From Oribacterium sp. UBA3737 (GTDB lineage Bacteria; Bacillota_A; Clostridia; Lachnospirales; Lachnospiraceae), in contig DFGZ01000231.1 in the NCBI GenBank assembly GCA_002371295.1, forward strand, positions 1 through 5,259: a stretch of DNA of 5,259 nt. The letters run 5' to 3'. Made by a program: the position numbers and the translations under genes. The notes below the pieces were generated by a model that ran no database searches, had not been told where the DNA came from, and saw only the letters and a program-made list of their open reading frames with translations. Position 1 is the first letter of the stretch, and each line of letters opens with the position of its first letter. Of the stretch, positions 1-5,259 are shown piece after piece.

Positions 1-950
1 TCTATACGATGCTCAACAGGTTTGAACTTCTTTATGGCCTTAATGATATTCTCCATGGGAACATCCATGTTCATGCTTACCGCAATGGCACACATGATAT
101 TTTCATAGTTGTGTGCACCAAGAAGATTTGTATCATGTACATTCAGAAGTACCTCGTCCACTCCGTCATGTACATAATGTATATCAGGCTCAGTATAATA
201 GAAGCCATCCTTCAGTACATGTGATGAGCTGAACCAGATCACCTTAGGTTTTAATGTCTTTCTCTTACCAAACTTCTTTAATTCAGGATCGTCGTAATTC
301 AAAACCACGAAATCCTCTTCTGTCTGGTTTGCAGCTATGGTCTCCTTCGCCTTTGCATAATTCTTCATGGTCTTATGACGATCAAGATGGTCCGGAGTAA
401 TATTTGTAATACATGACACATGAGGATGGAAATCCATCACAGTCTCAAGCTGGAATGAACTGACTTCAAGAATGGTAGCCGACTCATCTCTTGTATCAAG
501 GGCATCCGCAGTATAAGGATTTCCGATATTACCGCAGATATGTGTATCATCATAAGAAGTCTTAAGTATCTCACCTATAAGAGATACTGTTGTTGTCTTT
601 CCGTTTGTTCCGGTAACTGCCGCAAGCTTTCCCTTACTAGACTGGTAAGCCAGTTCTATCTCTCCCCATATAGGAATGCCGGCAGCCTGTATCAGTTTAA
701 CGAACGGCTTGTCCAACGGGATTCCGGGACTGATGACTGCCAGATCCACCTGTATAAGATCCGACATGTTCAGGTCTCCCGCTATGACCGTTATTTTGTC
801 TTTCTTGTTGAAATTTTTAAGGACCTTCAGCTTATCAAGTTCCTTATTGGAGTCATACAGAACAACATGACCTCCAAGACTCAGTATCTGTCTCGCAGCA
901 CAGATACCGCTCTTTCCCGTACCAAGTACGAGCACCTTCCGATTTTGCAT
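1..950 (-). CDS. murD: UDP-N-acetylmuramoyl-L-alanine--D-glutamate ligase MurD (3' end cut by window edge)
   Basis: MurD is the cytoplasmic ATP-dependent ligase that adds D-glutamate to UDP-MurNAc-L-Ala in peptidoglycan precursor synthesis. I translated the minus strand from ATG 950-948 and it stays open to the window edge, giving 316 residues of a family normally near 450. The N-terminal Rossmann-like UDP-binding domain starts MQNRKVLVLGTGKSG. The Mur ligase ATP loop GTNGKTTT is at residues 114-121, EVSSFQLE at 162-169 and NITPDHLDRH at 183-192. Lys202 in YAKAK matches the position of the carbamylated lysine of the family. GAHNYEN is at 278-284, and VEHR, at the start of the third domain, is at 312-315. 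Most of that third domain is outside the window. An AGGTGA ribosome binding site at 956-961 is 5 nt from the ATG. An in-frame GTG at 957-959 is a less likely start. It lies 39 nt after mraY, so it is probably cotranscribed with it. Confidence 0.96.
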   Translation of the reverse strand, partial: MQNRKVLVLGTGKSGICAARQILSLGGHVVLYDSNKELDKLKVLKNFNKKDKITVIAGDLNMSDLIQVDLAVISPGIPLDKPFVKLIQAAGIPIWGEIELAYQSSKGKLAAVTGTNGKTTTVSLIGEILKTSYDDTHICGNIGNPYTADALDTRDESATILEVSSFQLETVMDFHPHVSCITNITPDHLDRHKTMKNYAKAKETIAANQTEEDFVVLNYDDPELKKFGKRKTLKPKVIWFSSSHVLKDGFYYTEPDIHYVHDGVDEVLLNVHDTNLLGAHNYENIMCAIAVSMNMDVPMENIIKAIKKFKPVEHRI

Positions 951-989
951 GCACTTCACCTCATCAAATCCCCTACTGCCTGATCTTTT

Positions 990-1946
990 TTACATTCCCA
1001 ATGCAGAAACAAGACAAAGCAGGATAGTAATAATAGTAAACACTGTCACAACCTTGGTCTCAGACCAGCCGCCTAGCTCATAATGATGATGTATCGGAGC
1101 CATTCTGAAGACTCTCTTACCATGAGTTGCTTTAAAATAAGTCACCTGAATGATGACTGACAGTACTTCTACAAGATATATCAGTGCAAAAATCGGTATG
1201 AACAGCGGAATACCCATTTCAAATGCAGCCGCTGCAACAAATCCACCCAAAGCAAGGGAGCCTGTATCACCCATGAATATTTTCGCCGGATGACAATTGT
1301 AGACCAGGAAACCGAGCAGACTTCCGAAAACAGCTCCCGCAATGGGTGTGAGAGCTCCTTCTCCTGTCTTCATGCTTACAAAGGCTATAAAGAAAGCTAT
1401 GACCGCAGTCACAGAACTTGCAAGTCCGTCGATTCCGTCGGTAAAGTTGGCACCGTTGTCAGTTCCCAGCACTATAAAAATGAGTGCAGGTATATAGAAC
1501 CAGCCAAGATTCAGCTCTATACCTGTAAAAGGAATCCTCATAACATTGGGATAGACCGGTGAGTTGTAGAGGTAAACCGCAAAGATCAGTGTGAACACGA
1601 ACTGACATGCAAACTTCTGCTTTGGATTGAATCCCTCTGACTGATGCTTTACAACCTTTAAGTAGTCATCGACAAATCCCACAATTCCGAAGCCCACAGT
1701 AAGGAGCAGTACGGGAATGATCTTCGGATAACGTCCGCCATAGATAAGCCCTACAGCTATGATGGCAATGATGAACACTATACCGCCCATGGTAGGTGTT
1801 CCCTGCTTTTTCAGATGGGACTGAGGCCCGTCGTCACGAACCTCCTGTCCGAATTTAAGCTTGTGAAGCTCAGGAATCGCAAATGGCATTATGGCTGCCA
1901 CGATAGCGAACCCCAGCAAAATCGAAATTACCAAATCTGTATACAT
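990..1946 (-). CDS. mraY: Phospho-N-acetylmuramoyl-pentapeptide-transferase MraY
   Basis: MraY transfers phospho-MurNAc-pentapeptide from its UDP carrier to undecaprenyl phosphate, making lipid I at the inner face of the membrane. The 318-residue product matches the shorter Gram-positive form (E. coli has about 360). It is very hydrophobic, with many membrane segments. Signature elements are the DDGPQSHLKKQGTPTMGG loop near residues 38-55, the Asp dyad at 93-94 (FVDDYLK), NFTDGIDGL at 167-175, HPAKIFMGDTGS at 219-230 with the catalytic-type Asp227, and the HHH triad at 286-288 followed by YELGGW. All key polar residues are present. Phe168 stands where the family often has Leu (NLTDGLDG). ATG 1946-1944 is chosen because GGAG at 1953-1956 sits 6 nt upstream. 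It follows ftsI by 22 nt and precedes murD by 39 nt, with no murE or murF between ftsI and mraY. Confidence 0.98.
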   Translation of the reverse strand: MYTDLVISILLGFAIVAAIMPFAIPELHKLKFGQEVRDDGPQSHLKKQGTPTMGGIVFIIAIIAVGLIYGGRYPKIIPVLLLTVGFGIVGFVDDYLKVVKHQSEGFNPKQKFACQFVFTLIFAVYLYNSPVYPNVMRIPFTGIELNLGWFYIPALIFIVLGTDNGANFTDGIDGLASSVTAVIAFFIAFVSMKTGEGALTPIAGAVFGSLLGFLVYNCHPAKIFMGDTGSLALGGFVAAAAFEMGIPLFIPIFALIYLVEVLSVIIQVTYFKATHGKRVFRMAPIHHHYELGGWSETKVVTVFTIITILLCLVSALGM

Positions 1947-1965
1947 ATTAAACTCCAGCTTTAAT
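1947..1965 (-). promoter_or_regulatory. mraY ribosome binding site in the loop of a small A/T hairpin
   Basis: On the minus strand ATTAAA and TTTAAT (6 bp, perfect) flank the 7-nt loop GCTGGAG, which contains the GGAG ribosome binding site. The 3' arm ends directly before the mraY ATG. The inverted repeat is read directly from the sequence. With an all-A/U stem it is probably weak, so any effect on translation is an inference. Confidence 0.35.
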
Positions 1966-1968
1966 TAT

Positions 1969-4218
1969 TTAGGAAACTTCCTCTTCATCAGAGGCTTCAC
2001 TTGGAACTTCATCAGGAAGCTCGAAGCCCTCGTCATCCGCAGGATCTATATATTCATCAGTCACAGGAGGCTTTGTCTCTGCCATTGTTTCATCCCTGCT
2101 CTCTGATTCCGCATCGCCGCCCTCTTCTGTTTCACCGGAAGCAGTTGTCGTCTGTTCTCCCATAGGATCACTTGAAATGCCTTCCTGATTCTGGGCGAAT
2201 TTAGCGTTGAGATCGTTTGCAGGATCTGTTTCGCTTGAAGGCGCGATATTCATGAACTGCAGTGCATCGTTCATTATCTTTCTTTCTATATTGATAGCAA
2301 AGGATGCTGTAGCCTGTGCCTCTCCTTCAAGATTAGGTGTATCAACAATCACATACACAAGAAGCTGAGGATCCTCAACAGGCGCAAAGCCTACGAAGGA
2401 CACAAGATAGTTCTTTGCAGAACGCGGAATCTTCTCCGCTGTTCCCGTTTTTCCGCCGACCCTGTATCCCTGGATCTTTGCCTTGGTACCTGTTCCTCCT
2501 TCAACTGTCTGGTAAAGAGCCTCCCTGAGGAAATCGCTCGTACTCTTTGAACAGGTAATCTTTGTAACCTCAGGCTTTACATTCTCAACAACAGTTCCGT
2601 TGGAATTCAGTATCTGTTTTACCACGTGAGGCTTGTAATAGCTTCCTCCGTTTACGATACTGCAGTATGCTGCAGCCATCTGGATCATGGTCACATTATA
2701 GTTCTGTCCGAAAGAGTTTGTTGCCAATGTTGTTTTTCCGAGCTTTTCAGGTGTATATACAAGCTTTGATGTATCCGCCTCTGCCGGAAGATCGATACCT
2801 GTCTTTTCGCCGAATCCGAAAAGATGCTGGTACTTTACGAACTTTTCACCACCCAGGGCGAATGCCGTGTTCATGAGATAAACATTGCAGGACTTCATAA
2901 GTCCGGTCTGTGCATCTATGATTCCGTCACCGTCATGATTGTGGCATCGGATCCTCCAGGTATGTACACCGTCACTTAATTCGATATAGCCTTCACAGTT
3001 AAATTCCGTATTTGGAGTGATGGCTCTTTCTTCGAGGGCTCCTGCCAATGTTATGGACTTGGCTGTTGAACCGGGCTCGTAGGTATCGGATACCACCACA
3101 TTTCTCCATGTCTGGTTCCAGGCCACCTGCTTTCCATAGGAAAGTATCTCATCCTGAGAATAGTGACTTCCGACTTCATCCTCTGTAATAGGAGGATCAT
3201 CGGGATGCTCTCTCTTATAAACACCCACAGCCTCCTTACGACCAAGTTCCATAAGAAGGGAATCTGTATAAACACTCTCATCAAGAGCTCTCGGATTGTT
3301 AAGATCATACTGGTTGGTGGATCCCATAGCCAGGACCTCACCTGTATTTGGATCCATAACTACTGCCGCAGCCACCTTTGATCCCACATCCTGTGTCTGC
3401 CACTCGTTGAGATACTTCTCAAGTGCCATCTGGATGTTGGTGTTTATGGTGGTAACGATGGTCTCACCGTCAGTGGGCTGCTTAAGTACAGACTGAAGCT
3501 TCGTATCGCTGTCCATATATCCGTACTCTCTGCCGTTTACTCCCACCAGAGTATCGTTGTAGTACTGTTCCACTCCGCCGGTACCGTTGCTGCCGTCTGC
3601 ATTGGCAAAGCCTATCACATTGCAGGCCATGGAACCGTAAGGATATGTTCTCTTGTACTCATCCTCAAACCAGATTCCGCGGATTCGGCTCTTAACTCCG
3701 CTCTTGAGATATGCAGAATTCTGCTGCTTCATGTACTCCTCAAAACCTGACTTCTGATCGTAGGACAGCTCCTTTGCATACTTAACGTAGGACTTGTCTG
3801 CCTTTTCGCTGAGAAGTGTCCGTATCTCAGTTTCATCGTAACCGAAATACTCATTAAGTGCCTTTACAGTAGGTTCTACATATCTATCCCCCTCCCCGGA
3901 ATGAATGACTCTCGGATCGATAATGAGATTATAGACCTTTTGGCTCGTGGCAAGCACTGTACCGTTTCTGTCCATGATATCACCGCGTCGGAAGGGAATG
4001 GTACGGCTTGAGTAGGAAGCCTGTCTCTGGGAAAGAACTATCTTGTTGTACTCCTCGCTGTTGTTGCGTACCAGCTGATAAATCACCACGATAAGGGCAA
4101 TTAAAGCTAGCATTATCACACCGAATGTGATGGCTAGCTTTGTCTGCATATAAGGGGAAAGAATCTTTCCCCTTTTCATCTTTTTATTGTTGTTATCAGT
4201 ACTTTGGGATGTCCTCAT
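1969..4218 (-). CDS. ftsI: Class B penicillin-binding protein, septal peptidoglycan transpeptidase (FtsI/PBP2 type) with acidic C-terminal tail
   Basis: This is a membrane-anchored D,D-transpeptidase that cross-links septal peptidoglycan and is the target of beta-lactams. The 749 residues contain a short basic cytoplasmic N-terminus, a membrane anchor at about 28-50, the PBP dimerisation domain from about 75 (PFRRGDIMDRNG), and a transpeptidase domain from about 280 to 655. The active-site motifs are complete: SxxK as S384-T-A-K387 (the more usual form is STFK), SxN as S443-C-N445, and KTGT at 590-593. A charged stretch at about 308-366 lies just before the active-site serine. Residues about 660-749 form a low-complexity tail rich in Asp, Glu, Ser and Thr. 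There is no PASTA domain, which argues against a SpoVD-type protein. ATG 4218-4216 is the first in-frame start after a stop 9 nt upstream, but it has no clear ribosome binding site. It overlaps ftsL by 23 nt, so translational coupling is likely. Met14 and Met24 are alternative starts. Confidence 0.93.
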   Translation of the reverse strand: MRTSQSTDNNNKKMKRGKILSPYMQTKLAITFGVIMLALIALIVVIYQLVRNNSEEYNKIVLSQRQASYSSRTIPFRRGDIMDRNGTVLATSQKVYNLIIDPRVIHSGEGDRYVEPTVKALNEYFGYDETEIRTLLSEKADKSYVKYAKELSYDQKSGFEEYMKQQNSAYLKSGVKSRIRGIWFEDEYKRTYPYGSMACNVIGFANADGSNGTGGVEQYYNDTLVGVNGREYGYMDSDTKLQSVLKQPTDGETIVTTINTNIQMALEKYLNEWQTQDVGSKVAAAVVMDPNTGEVLAMGSTNQYDLNNPRALDESVYTDSLLMELGRKEAVGVYKREHPDDPPITEDEVGSHYSQDEILSYGKQVAWNQTWRNVVVSDTYEPGSTAKSITLAGALEERAITPNTEFNCEGYIELSDGVHTWRIRCHNHDGDGIIDAQTGLMKSCNVYLMNTAFALGGEKFVKYQHLFGFGEKTGIDLPAEADTSKLVYTPEKLGKTTLATNSFGQNYNVTMIQMAAAYCSIVNGGSYYKPHVVKQILNSNGTVVENVKPEVTKITCSKSTSDFLREALYQTVEGGTGTKAKIQGYRVGGKTGTAEKIPRSAKNYLVSFVGFAPVEDPQLLVYVIVDTPNLEGEAQATASFAINIERKIMNDALQFMNIAPSSETDPANDLNAKFAQNQEGISSDPMGEQTTTASGETEEGGDAESESRDETMAETKPPVTDEYIDPADDEGFELPDEVPSEASDEEEVS
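4103..4141 (-). repeat. Perfect two-part hairpin inside the 5' end of ftsI
   Basis: AAAGCTAGC (4103-4111) and GCTAGCTTT (4133-4141) form a 9-bp perfect inverted repeat. Nested inside it, ATCACA (4115-4120) and TGTGAT (4126-4131) add 6 bp around a 5-nt loop. The only unpaired bases between the two stems are three on one side and one on the other. In ftsI it covers codons 26-39, the start of the membrane anchor. The complementarity is seen directly; a function is not established. Confidence 0.6.
4152..4174 (-). repeat. 10-bp perfect hairpin inside the 5' end of ftsI
   Basis: AAGGGGAAAG (4152-4161) and CTTTCCCCTT (4165-4174) pair perfectly across a 3-nt loop. In ftsI this is codons 15-23, between the annotated ATG and the membrane anchor. 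It lies 10 nt from the next hairpin (4103-4141). Read on the plus strand it is followed by a T-rich stretch (TTCATCTTTTTATTG), so it could also act as a weak terminator of antisense transcription. That is an inference. Confidence 0.6.
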
Positions 4219-4726
4219 ATTGTCTTACATACTCGCTTTCAGTCTTGTCAAAGGTTATGGTCTGACTGTCACCGGCATAGACCATACCCAGCTCCTGTGT
4301 AGCTACACGATAGATATTATCAAGATCCAGCGATGTATCGATACTGTTCTGAAGAGCATCATTGCTGGACCTGAGTTTGTCAAGCTGCTGCTTCATACTC
4401 TCTATTGAAGAAATACTGGTATTGATCTGTGTCTGTAAGCGAATATATGAAAAGCAGAACATCAGGGTGCATGCAAGTGCGGTACACATAATAACAAGCG
4501 CTGTCGCATCCATGGTTTCAGACTTGTTTCTCAGTCTCTCCTGCTGAGCCCTGTACTGTTTCTCGCTCTCCTTAAGTATCTTATTTCTTTCCTCTTCTTT
4601 TCTCCTTCTGCGCTGACTGTGTCTCTCTATCTGTTCTCTGGTCAGTGTCTTACGAACCACATTACCATCTACGTAAGTTCCGGCTGTTCTTGATGCCGAC
4701 ATAGCATCCGCTCGTCTTCTTGCCAT
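4196..4726 (-). CDS. ftsL: FtsL-like septum protein (bitopic, coiled coil)
   Basis: The product is a small bitopic division protein of the FtsL/DivIC type, which scaffolds the septal synthase together with FtsI. From ATG 4726-4724 it is 176 residues, longer than typical FtsL (about 100-120). Residues 1-72 are strongly charged and presumably cytoplasmic, with a run of basic then acidic residues near 38-48. One membrane segment is at about 73-94. A heptad-like coiled coil follows (about 95-125), and then the family-like end DLDNIYRVATQELGM. The start is decided by a strong ribosome binding site, AGGGGAGG at 4734-4741, 7 nt from the ATG. A GTG 36 nt upstream extends the frame but would lie ahead of this site. 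The stop codon lies inside ftsI. Identity rests on architecture and position rather than a catalytic motif; calling it DivIC-like would be the alternative. Confidence 0.8.
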   Translation of the reverse strand: MARRRADAMSASRTAGTYVDGNVVRKTLTREQIERHSQRRRRKEEERNKILKESEKQYRAQQERLRNKSETMDATALVIMCTALACTLMFCFSYIRLQTQINTSISSIESMKQQLDKLRSSNDALQNSIDTSLDLDNIYRVATQELGMVYAGDSQTITFDKTESEYVRQYEDIPKY

Positions 4727-4733
4727 CACTTGT

Positions 4734-4741
4734 CCTCCCCT
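4734..4741 (-). promoter_or_regulatory. Ribosome binding site of ftsL
   Basis: On the minus strand AGGGGAGG stands 7 nt before ATG 4726-4724. It is by far the best ribosome binding site among the complete genes here and fixes the ftsL start at the MARRRAD residues. Confidence 0.8.
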
Positions 4742-4792
4742 GTATATGAACGGTAATATCACGATGCGTCTACGAATAAATGTGTTTTCAAT

Positions 4793-4835
4793 AATGAAAT
4801 CATGGCCTCAGGTTGCCCCTCGGCCATTTCTCATT
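4793..4835 (-). repeat. Inverted repeat forming a hairpin upstream of ftsL
   Basis: On the minus strand the arm AATGAGAAATGGCC pairs with GGCCATGATTTCATT. There are about 7 outer base pairs including one G-U, a small internal loop, then 6 perfect pairs (ATGGCC/GGCCAT). An inner AGG/CCT can add 3 more. The arms sit at 4822-4835 and 4793-4807. No T-tract follows on the minus strand. Confidence 0.5.
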
Positions 4836-4855
4836 TTAAGGCTTGCTCCTATCCT

Positions 4856-4901
4856 ATACAGGTTTCCCAGGTATGACCAATCCAATGTACCGGACCTGTA
4901 T
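4856..4901 (-). repeat. Inverted repeat forming the strongest hairpin of the rsmH-ftsL gap
   Basis: ATACAGGT (4856-4863) and ACCTGTAT (4894-4901) are perfectly complementary over 8 bp. Inside, CCAGGTA (4867-4873) pairs with TACCGG (4888-4893), giving 6 more pairs with one bulged base. A 3-nt one-sided bulge separates the stems and the terminal loop is 14 nt. In total 14 base pairs are read directly from the sequence. Confidence 0.55.
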
Positions 4902-4981
4902 GTCCCCATCGGAGCAAATGCTTCTGTGTCAACCAACGCTGTAAACGTGATGTTTCCCAAGTTGTCTTTTATGTTTCAGAG

Positions 4982-5002
4982 TCAAATACCTAACCCTTCC
5001 AT
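4982..5002 (-). CDS. Possible six-codon leader peptide (MEGLGI)
   Basis: ATG 5002-5000 is followed by five codons and TGA at 4984-4982, encoding MEGLGI. It deserves mention because GAGGAG at 5008-5013 stands 5 nt before the ATG, an excellent ribosome binding site. Its stop lies exactly in the 3' arm of the surrounding inverted repeat, an arrangement seen in leader peptides that control RNA folding. The peptide has no run of one amino acid, so classic amino-acid attenuation is unlikely. It may be a chance match; translation is an inference. Confidence 0.25.
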   Translation of the reverse strand: MEGLGI

Positions 5003-5036
5003 CAAGTCTCCTCGACCTTGCCCTCAGGGTATTTGA
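4982..5036 (-). repeat. 9-bp inverted repeat just after the rsmH stop
   Basis: TCAAATACC (4982-4990) and GGTATTTGA (5028-5036) are perfect inverted repeats separated by 37 nt. The right arm begins 2 nt after the rsmH stop codon on the minus strand. The loop contains a GAGGAG ribosome binding site and an ATG. An alternative pairing CCCT/AGGG is possible within the same element. Confidence 0.5.
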
Positions 5037-5037
5037 T

Positions 5038-5259
5038 TTACGACTCCAAATGTCTTTCGAAAATACGGAGCTTTGCGCTCTTGGATCTGGAGTTCTCCGC
5101 AAGCTCCTGATCGCTCGGAAGTATGGGCTTCCTTGTTATGACCTTACCCTTTGACTTCCTTCCGCAGGTGCAGATAGGAAATTCCGGAGGGCAGATACAT
5201 GGCTTTTCGGCTGTACGGAATTTGTTCTTCACTATCCTGTCCTCCAGGGAATGGAAGGT
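5038..5259 (-). CDS. rsmH: 16S rRNA (cytosine-1402-N4)-methyltransferase RsmH, C-terminal part (5' end cut by window edge)
   Basis: RsmH (MraW) methylates C1402 of 16S rRNA with S-adenosylmethionine and commonly heads the dcw cluster. Only the last 73 residues are present; the frame is open to the right edge, so the start and the methyltransferase core lie outside. The visible part carries the family's C-terminal signature: [15 protein letters not shown], then a Cys-rich [13 protein letters not shown] stretch, then [17 protein letters not shown] and RSKSAKLR. The Cys-rich stretch is a style I associate with clostridial members. The stop is TAA at 5040-5038. A 311-nt gap separates it from ftsL, much longer than the other junctions here. 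Confidence 0.95.
   Translation of the reverse strand, partial: TFHSLEDRIVKNKFRTAEKPCICPPEFPICTCGRKSKGKVITRKPILPSDQELAENSRSKSAKLRIFERHLES

Larger units (their letters stand above)
4727..5037 (-). ncRNA. Candidate structured leader or intergenic RNA between rsmH and ftsL
   Basis: This 311-nt gap is out of scale with the neighbouring junctions (-23, 22 and 39 nt). I find no convincing gene in it. The minus strand is closed by stops in the ftsL frame (TGA at 4808-4810 and 4976-4978), and its other frames are also interrupted. It does hold three sizeable inverted repeats in series (4982-5036, 4856-4901 and 4793-4835). Smaller hairpins lie between them at 4943-4955 (AAAC/GTTT) and 4904-4914; the latter pairs only with a G-U wobble in minus-strand RNA, which fits that strand being transcribed. 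The last 65 nt before ftsL hold only its ribosome binding site. No poly-U tract follows any stem, so these are not standard terminators. It does not match an RNA family I recognise. A decayed palindromic mobile element is the main alternative. Confidence 0.35.

Noticed and set aside
1..983. Several plus-strand open frames opposite murD (for example 9-224, 540-983 and 676-870)
   Set aside because: They lie antisense to a fully supported murD reading frame with intact motifs.
2660..2675. CTGCAG-TATG-CTGCAG repeat inside ftsI
   Set aside because: It encodes part of a conserved Ala-rich helix of the transpeptidase domain and is short, so codon choice explains it.
3051..3341. Minus-strand 96-codon frame inside ftsI
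   Set aside because: It is an out-of-frame shadow of the PBP coding region with no ribosome binding site or family resemblance.
4727..4762. Upstream GTG start for ftsL, adding 12 residues
   Set aside because: The added residues are encoded over the strong AGGGGAGG site that serves ATG 4726-4724, which is the better start.
4905..4935. TTGACA hexamer on the minus strand as a -35 promoter element for ftsL
   Set aside because: At 16-18 nt spacing there is no acceptable -10 hexamer (ATGGGG at 17 nt). A weaker pair, TTGGTC then TATAGG, lies further downstream but matches poorly.
4811..4975. Minus-strand open stretch of 55 codons in the ftsL frame, ending at TGA 4808-4810, that looks somewhat protein-like
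   Set aside because: It is bounded by stops on both sides, and its only ATG (codon 23) has no ribosome binding site. It could be a decayed fragment, but I recognise no family.
4746..5036. Plus-strand open frame of 96 codons filling the rsmH-ftsL gap
   Set aside because: It has no ribosome binding site, runs against all genes, and resembles no protein I know. It is Pro- and Ser-rich, and an open frame of this length can arise by chance. The stem structures explain the region at least as well.
4982..5036. Intrinsic terminator after rsmH
   Set aside because: The 37-nt loop is too long and no T-tract follows on the minus strand.

Overview
The window is a piece of a division and cell wall (dcw) cluster, with every recognisable gene on the minus strand. 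In transcription order (right to left) it holds the 3' end of rsmH (mraW), an unusually long gap of about 310 nt, an ftsL-like division gene, a class B penicillin-binding protein of the FtsI/PBP2 type, mraY, and the first 316 codons of murD, which runs off the left edge. The gene order, the MraY length of 318 residues (Gram-positive size), the Cys-rich C-terminus of RsmH and the style of the PBP suggest a Firmicute, most likely a clostridial (Lachnospiraceae-like) organism. The taxonomic call rests on protein style only and is an inference.

Layout from left to right: murD (1-950, partial), mraY (990-1946), ftsI (1969-4218), ftsL (4196-4726), intergenic region (4727-5037), rsmH (5038-5259, partial). 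From ftsL to murD the genes are tightly packed. ftsL and ftsI overlap by 23 nt, and the ftsI-mraY and mraY-murD gaps are 22 and 39 nt, so they are probably one transcript. Functionally the block joins septal peptidoglycan synthesis (FtsL scaffold, FtsI transpeptidase) to precursor synthesis (MurD adds D-glutamate, MraY makes lipid I), with RsmH as the usual 16S rRNA methyltransferase at the head of the cluster.

The genes are conventional. Two places carry structure they do not explain. First, the rsmH-ftsL gap has no convincing gene but holds three sizeable inverted repeats, and a six-codon ORF with a strong ribosome binding site lies inside the first of them. It is a candidate structured leader RNA or palindromic element. 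Second, the first 116 nt of ftsI contain two back-to-back perfect hairpins (10 bp, and 9+6 bp) flanking an in-frame ATG. Neither place matches an RNA family I can name. All structural statements come from reading base complementarity by eye, without folding energies or comparative data.
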